Assembly (NCBI GenBank): GCA_004560045.1
Contig: SFWF01000059.1
Span: 1-8,920, forward strand
DNA: 8,920 nucleotides
DNA from: a bacterium
GTDB lineage: Bacteria > Bacillota > Clostridia > Oscillospirales > Acutalibacteraceae
Direction: 5' to 3'
Shown here: positions 5,093 through 8,920 of the stretch, one piece after another
Layout: every line of letters begins with the position of its first letter
How positions within the stretch are numbered: the stretch's first letter is position 1
The notes under the pieces: model-generated
The model's database searches: none
Told to the model about the DNA's origin: nothing
What the model saw: the letters and a program-made list of their open reading frames with translations, nothing else
Program-made: the position numbers and the translations under genes

Positions 5093-6454
5093 ATGAAAAA
5101 AATACTTATCTCGTTAATTTTGACCCTCAGCATAATTTTTTCAGGGATTTTTGCCCTTTCGGCCTCGGCCTATAACATAAACGAATATGAAATGCATCAT
5201 AAGGCGGGTATGCTTATAAGTATGGACACCGGCGACGTTTTATACGAGAAAAACGCCGACGAAAAGGTCTATCCCGCCTCCATAACCAAGCTTATGACCG
5301 CTCTTGTGATGGTCGAAAATATATCTGACCTCGAAAACACCAAGATTCCCTATACTCTGGAGGCGCATCAGAAGATCTTAGGCACCGGCTCGGTTGTTCT
5401 TAACCTTAAGGTGGGCGAGGAGATAACCGCCAAGGACGCTCTTGCGGCTCTGCTTATCCCCTCCTGCGGAGACGTTGCCTACGCTATTGCCGAATACGTC
5501 GGCGGTACTACCGAAGGCTTCGTTGATATGATGAATGAAAAGGCCAAGGAGTTAGGCCTCGAAAACACTAATTTTACCAACCCCGTAGGCCTTCACGACG
5601 ACGAGCTTTACACCACCGCAAGGGATATTTATAAGCTGGCCTCGGTTGCCTTTGAAAACGAGAACATTTTGGAGGTCATCTCCAAATCCCGCTATACCGT
5701 CGCGGCTACCAATATGTCGGAAGAACGCACCATCGTCACCTCCAACTTTATTATAAATATGAATACCAACGTTTATTATAAGTATGCCATCGGAGGAAAA
5801 ACCGGCTTTACCGACGAGGCGGGCCGCTGTCTCGTATGCCTTGCGTCCTACGGCGGATATAACTATATGTCGATAGTTATGGGGGTCGAAAATTCTCCCG
5901 GGGTAGGTAATCACTTTATCGATACGGCAAATATGTTCCGCTGGGCCTTCAACAATTTCGAATATAAAACCCTTTTCGGGAACACTACCCCCGTGGCCGA
6001 GGCCGAGGTGACCTTAGCCAAGGATACCGACTTCTTTACCGTCTGCTTCGAAAACGGACTTAAGGCTCTGCTTCCGAAGGACGCCGACGAATCGACCATG
6101 GATTATAAAATTCATCTTGATAAAGACTCCTTCGAGGCCCCTATCTCGAAGGGTCAGAAGGTCGGTACAGCCGATATCTACTACGCAAACGAAAAGATAG
6201 GAACCCTTAATCTCGTCGCGGCGCAGAATGTCGAGGCCTCGGGCTTTAAGGTATTTATGAAATCGATTGGCAATTTCTTTACCTCCGCCGGAGTAAAGAC
6301 AGTATTTCTCGTTTTAGGGCTTATCATCGGCCTTATAATTATCATTCTTATAATCTGGATCGCCGTTTTAAACCTCGGCCGAAAGAAAAATCGCAAGGTC
6401 AAATACAGAAAGCTCTCCAAAAAAGAGCTTCAGGAGCTTGAGGAGGATAAATAA
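5093..6454 (+). CDS. dacF: D-alanyl-D-alanine carboxypeptidase (DacF-like PBP)
   Basis: Penicillin-binding protein of the S11 family that trims the terminal D-Ala from peptidoglycan pentapeptides outside the membrane. From the ATG at 5093 (453 residues), a signal peptide covers 1-26 (ALSASA cleavage). The nucleophile is Ser63 with Lys66 (PASITKLM), and the KTG triad is 236-238 (GGKTGFTDEAG). The second motif is S124-C-G126 where SxN is expected. A PBP5-type C-terminal beta domain spans about 295-378. Instead of only an amphipathic anchor there is a strong transmembrane helix (about 402-427) and a Lys/Arg-rich cytoplasmic tail. An in-frame ATG at 5057 exists, but GAGG at 5081-5084 sits 8 bases before 5093 and gives a standard signal peptide. 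The stop is two bases before the next gene. Confidence 0.9.
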   Translation: MKKILISLILTLSIIFSGIFALSASAYNINEYEMHHKAGMLISMDTGDVLYEKNADEKVYPASITKLMTALVMVENISDLENTKIPYTLEAHQKILGTGSVVLNLKVGEEITAKDALAALLIPSCGDVAYAIAEYVGGTTEGFVDMMNEKAKELGLENTNFTNPVGLHDDELYTTARDIYKLASVAFENENILEVISKSRYTVAATNMSEERTIVTSNFIINMNTNVYYKYAIGGKTGFTDEAGRCLVCLASYGGYNYMSIVMGVENSPGVGNHFIDTANMFRWAFNNFEYKTLFGNTTPVAEAEVTLAKDTDFFTVCFENGLKALLPKDADESTMDYKIHLDKDSFEAPISKGQKVGTADIYYANEKIGTLNLVAAQNVEASGFKVFMKSIGNFFTSAGVKTVFLVLGLIIGLIIIILIIWIAVLNLGRKKNRKVKYRKLSKKELQELEEDK

Positions 6455-6456
6455 TT

Positions 6457-7587
6457 ATGTTTAAAAAGCTTGACAGCTTAATCGACCGCTTTGCCGAGCT
6501 GGGCATCCCCGCCTACGACTGCATCGTTATGAAGGACGGGGAGGTAGTCTACCGCAGAATGGGCGGCTTCTCCGACTACGAGGGCAAGGTCCCCGTAAAC
6601 GGCAAGGAAAGATATAACATCTATTCGGCCTCAAAGCCCATTACCTGCGTTGCCGCACTGCAGCTTTTGGAGCAGGGAAAATTTAAACTCACCGACAAGC
6701 TGTCCGACTATATGCCCGAATTTGAGAATATGACGGTTAAGACCGAGCAGGGACCCGTCCCCGCCGAAAAGCCCATTTATATAAAGGACCTTTTCACAAT
6801 GACCTCGGGCTTCGACTACGGCGTAGGCTGGCCGGTTCGTGAAAGGATGAGAAAAGAGGGCCCCTGCGCTACCCGTGAGGTAATGCGTGAGTTGGCAAAA
6901 CAGCCCCTCCCCTTTCAACCGGGAAAAGAATGGCAGTATGGCCTTTCCCACGATATTTTAGCCGCCCTCGTCGAGGTGGTTTCGGGCAAGCGCTTCGGCC
7001 TTTATGTTAAGGAAAATATTTTCGACCCCCTCGGTATGAATAACTCCACCTTCCTGCTCCCCGAGGAGGAGCTCGCTACCCTCTGTGCCCAGTATCGCTA
7101 TGACTCCGAGAAAAATGAGTTTGAGCCCGTCGGCCCCGAAATATGCGACTATAAATACGGCGAGCTCTACGAGAGCGGCGGCACAGGCTGTATCTCCACG
7201 GTGGAGGACTACATAAAATTCCTCGAGGCGCTGAGGGTCGGCGACGTGATCCTGAAGAAGGAGACCACCGAGCTTATGATAAGCAATATGCTCACCGAGG
7301 AGCAGGCAAAAACCTTCTGGAAGGCAGAAAACTATAACTACGGACTTGGCGTCCGCTGTCCTAAAGAGGGCAAAAGCTTCGACTACGGCTGGGGCGGCGC
7401 CGCAGGAGCCTTTCTGATGGTTGACCCCACAAACGGCATCACCGCCTACTACGCTCAGCACGTCCTCTCCTCCCCCAACGGCCCCCTCCGCGACGCCCTC
7501 GCCCCCACCATCTCAGGCATCTACGCCTCCTCCGCCCTCCCCGAAACAAAACCGATTTCGGAGGAGATTTTAAAGAAGTATTTGTAA
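6457..7587 (+). CDS. Serine hydrolase, class C beta-lactamase/esterase fold
   Basis: 376 residues of the beta-lactamase-related serine hydrolase family (Pfam Beta-lactamase, EstB/AmpC/DD-peptidase relatives). The catalytic SxxK is S57-A-S-K60 (IYSASKPIT). The Tyr of the second motif is probably Tyr161 (WQYGLSHD, so YGL instead of YxN). GWGGAAGAF (311-319) stands at the KTG/HxG position. FDPLGMNNSTF (189-199) is a frequent family block. There is no signal peptide or membrane helix, so it is predicted cytosolic, unlike its neighbour DacF. A perfect AGGAGG (6441-6446) within the end of dacF sets the ATG 2 bases after the dacF stop: a coupled two-gene operon. The likely activity is esterase or amidase; the natural substrate is unknown, and recycling of cell-wall peptides is only a guess from context. 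Confidence 0.85.
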   Translation: MFKKLDSLIDRFAELGIPAYDCIVMKDGEVVYRRMGGFSDYEGKVPVNGKERYNIYSASKPITCVAALQLLEQGKFKLTDKLSDYMPEFENMTVKTEQGPVPAEKPIYIKDLFTMTSGFDYGVGWPVRERMRKEGPCATREVMRELAKQPLPFQPGKEWQYGLSHDILAALVEVVSGKRFGLYVKENIFDPLGMNNSTFLLPEEELATLCAQYRYDSEKNEFEPVGPEICDYKYGELYESGGTGCISTVEDYIKFLEALRVGDVILKKETTELMISNMLTEEQAKTFWKAENYNYGLGVRCPKEGKSFDYGWGGAAGAFLMVDPTNGITAYYAQHVLSSPNGPLRDALAPTISGIYASSALPETKPISEEILKKYL

Positions 7588-7620
7588 AAGAAAAGCCTTT
7601 TAATTGTTTGGAGATTTTAT

Positions 7621-8613
7621 ATGGAAATCAACAAAATTGATATAAAAGAAAACGCAATAAAGGATATAGATACAAGCATTCTTCGTTTTTTACTTAAAGA
7701 CAAAACAACTCGAAAAAATATTATTTGGGCTACCGACGAGTATTTGTCTTATGGCGAAGGATATAGTTTTTTTGACGAAATAACCATACAGTCAATTACC
7801 GGATTTAACGGAGATATAATCCGACCTCGCACCGAAAAAAGCAAAGAAAGCCAAAAAGACCGATCGAAGTCCAAGGCCGAGGTGTTTACTCCCTCGTGGG
7901 TTTGTAACAAGCAAAACAATCTTGTGGATAATGCATGGTTTGGATATGAGAACCCATTTAACATTGAGACAAATAACGGTTGGATAACCCGCGAGGAAAA
8001 AGTTGTTTTTCCAAACACCAAAGGAAAAACGTGGAAAGACTATGTAAAAGCGAACCGTTTGGAGATATCTTGCGGTGAAGCTCCGTATCTTGCAAGTCGT
8101 TACGATACCGTAACCGGCAATATGATTCCCGTAAAGGACCGAATAGGATTACTTGATAGAAAATTGCGGGTTATATCGGAAAATGTAGATTCAGAGCCAG
8201 AATGGGTTCAGTGGGCCATCAAAGCTGTACAAAGCATCTATGGTTATGATTGGCAAGGAGATAACGTATTACTTACCCGTGAGAACATTTTATACACCTT
8301 TGCCGAACATTACGAGTATAAATTCACAGTACCGGCAATTAAAGAGTATCTTATACAGATTGCAAAAATCGTAGCATGGAACATCTGGCAGATGGACGGT
8401 ATTAAATTCGTAGTACCAAACAGTTGCCAACCCGAAGAATCTCTCCAATTATCATTTGAAGATGTCCCCACCGTTTACGAGGAATGTAGAGGGTGTGCAA
8501 CGAATGACCACAGCAAGCACAACGGCGTCTATTGCAGAACCTATGACTGGTCACACAATGCCTCTGTTGAGTTCTACTCTTTCATAAAGAAAGGGGCACT
8601 ATATCATGGCTAA
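7621..8613 (+). CDS. DNA methyltransferase-like protein of a restriction-like system
   Basis: 330 residues. I recognise the family from memory as what databases label 'restriction endonuclease subunit M'; its function is not established to my knowledge. Visible blocks: an N-terminal segment with KNIIWATDEY (33-42), then KAEVFTPSWVCNKQNN (85-100), resembling the 'FTP' entry of N6-adenine methyltransferases. LEISCGEAPYL (147-157) resembles the SAM-binding motif I (xPxCGxGxFL). WQGDN (211-215) and WNIWQMDG (253-260) follow. I find no [DN]PP[YF] catalytic motif. A C-terminal Cys/His cluster (C289, C292, H297, H300, C305) could bind zinc. GGAG at 7610-7613 lies 7 bases before the ATG. Codons are A/T-rich compared with the genes before it. 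The next gene overlaps its end by 8 bases, implying one operon and a shared job. Confidence 0.6.
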   Translation: MEINKIDIKENAIKDIDTSILRFLLKDKTTRKNIIWATDEYLSYGEGYSFFDEITIQSITGFNGDIIRPRTEKSKESQKDRSKSKAEVFTPSWVCNKQNNLVDNAWFGYENPFNIETNNGWITREEKVVFPNTKGKTWKDYVKANRLEISCGEAPYLASRYDTVTGNMIPVKDRIGLLDRKLRVISENVDSEPEWVQWAIKAVQSIYGYDWQGDNVLLTRENILYTFAEHYEYKFTVPAIKEYLIQIAKIVAWNIWQMDGIKFVVPNSCQPEESLQLSFEDVPTVYEECRGCATNDHSKHNGVYCRTYDWSHNASVEFYSFIKKGALYHG

Positions 8614-8920
8614 GTTCGAATCAACTGCTAAATATAAGCTCATATACATTTTTGAAGTTCACGATGAAAATCATAAAGGACTATTAAAGATTGGCGATGC
8701 AACTATCGATTGCAAAGACCCTTCATTACTTGTTCCTAACTGCAAAGCGTTAAACGATGCGGCAAAAGCCAGAATAAACAGTTACACTCAAACTGCAGGT
8801 ATAGCATATCATCTTTTATATACCGAACTTGCATTGAAGAAGGTGAACTTTGGGGAAATGGTTGCACTTGCATCATTTAAGGATACCGATGTCCATGATG
8901 TACTGCTGAATTCCGGTAAA
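8606..8920 (+). CDS. GIY-YIG/T5orf172-like nuclease domain, N-terminal part, cut by window end
   Basis: Open from the ATG at 8606 through the last base (105 codons, no stop). AAGGGG at 8591-8596 lies 9 bases before the ATG, and the start overlaps the preceding gene by 8 bases. The sequence follows the GIY-YIG/T5orf172 layout. A first strand YKLIYIF (10-16) stands for GIY, then LLKIGDAT (26-33) for YIG. KARINSYTQTAG (54-65) carries the conserved Arg56, and HLLYTELAL (69-77) carries a Glu that could be the metal ligand. From memory, proteins with this N-terminus continue into a DEAD/DEAH (SF2) helicase and sit next to the methyltransferase-like gene; the helicase part is outside this window and is therefore inference. 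If correct, it is a nuclease-translocase effector whose partner is the upstream protein. Confidence 0.6.
   Translation, partial: MAKFESTAKYKLIYIFEVHDENHKGLLKIGDATIDCKDPSLLVPNCKALNDAAKARINSYTQTAGIAYHLLYTELALKKVNFGEMVALASFKDTDVHDVLLNSGK

Noticed and set aside
5552..7461. Minus-strand open frames of 62-167 codons inside dacF and the serine hydrolase gene
   Set aside because: They lie opposite well-supported coding sequence and follow from its biased third positions.
7588..7620. AAAAGCCTTTT considered as a terminator between the hydrolase and the methyltransferase-like gene
   Set aside because: The stem would be only A-T pairs with a 1-2 base loop and no following U-tract.
1..8920. Search for tRNA, rRNA, CRISPR arrays, riboswitches, transposases and attachment sites
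   Set aside because: I saw no cloverleaf, regularly spaced repeats, known riboswitch core or transposase motif by eye. A covariance-model scan was not possible here.

Overview
The window looks like a chromosomal segment of an anaerobic, low-to-mid-GC Firmicute of the class Clostridia, probably close to Ruminococcaceae/Oscillospiraceae. The reasons are the Cys4-type L28, strong AGGAGG-like ribosome sites, a zinc-ribbon/kinase/PASTA protein of a clostridial style (ISPDN loop), a DacF-type D,D-carboxypeptidase, and a stand-alone metallophosphoesterase of a type I associate with clostridia. The taxon is an inference from protein style, not from a marker search.

Region 1 (1-685): rpmB (L28) on the minus strand with an extended -10 promoter. 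A gene-poor stretch follows. It holds a decayed plus-strand 3' end of what resembles a carbohydrate-active enzyme (315-473), a possible 23-codon minus-strand ORF, an intrinsic terminator, and a three-tier imperfect palindrome directly behind aroK. Region 2 (686-2178): aroE-aroK on the minus strand, overlapping as ATGA; they carry out two consecutive shikimate-pathway steps. Their promoter diverges from the acpP promoter, and two small inverted repeats lie in the shared gap.

Region 3 (2180-4310): monocistronic acpP with a near-consensus promoter and a 28-bp perfect-palindrome terminator. It converges on a 570-residue membrane protein with a zinc ribbon, kinase fold, transmembrane helix and two PASTA repeats. 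Both catalytic aspartates of its kinase domain are replaced (HRG for HRD, GFC for DFG), so it reads as a pseudokinase sensor. Region 4 (4311-7587): a minus-strand metallophosphoesterase, then a divergent plus-strand pair. The pair is an exported, membrane-anchored D,D-carboxypeptidase (dacF-like) and, two bases later, a cytosolic class-C beta-lactamase-fold serine hydrolase.

Region 5 (7588-8920): codon and base use shifts to A/T-rich and two overlapping genes begin. The first encodes a protein with an adenine-methyltransferase-like motif I but no recognisable NPPY/F motif, plus a C-terminal Cys/His cluster. The second, cut by the window edge, starts with a GIY-YIG/T5orf172-like nuclease domain. 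From memory, relatives of this pair are annotated as 'restriction endonuclease subunit M' beside a nuclease-DEAD/DEAH helicase. This is the best candidate in the window for an under-described, laterally acquired anti-phage or restriction-like system.

Working picture: housekeeping genes (ribosome, aromatic amino acids, fatty acids), cell-wall maintenance and wall sensing, then the left edge of an accessory defence island.
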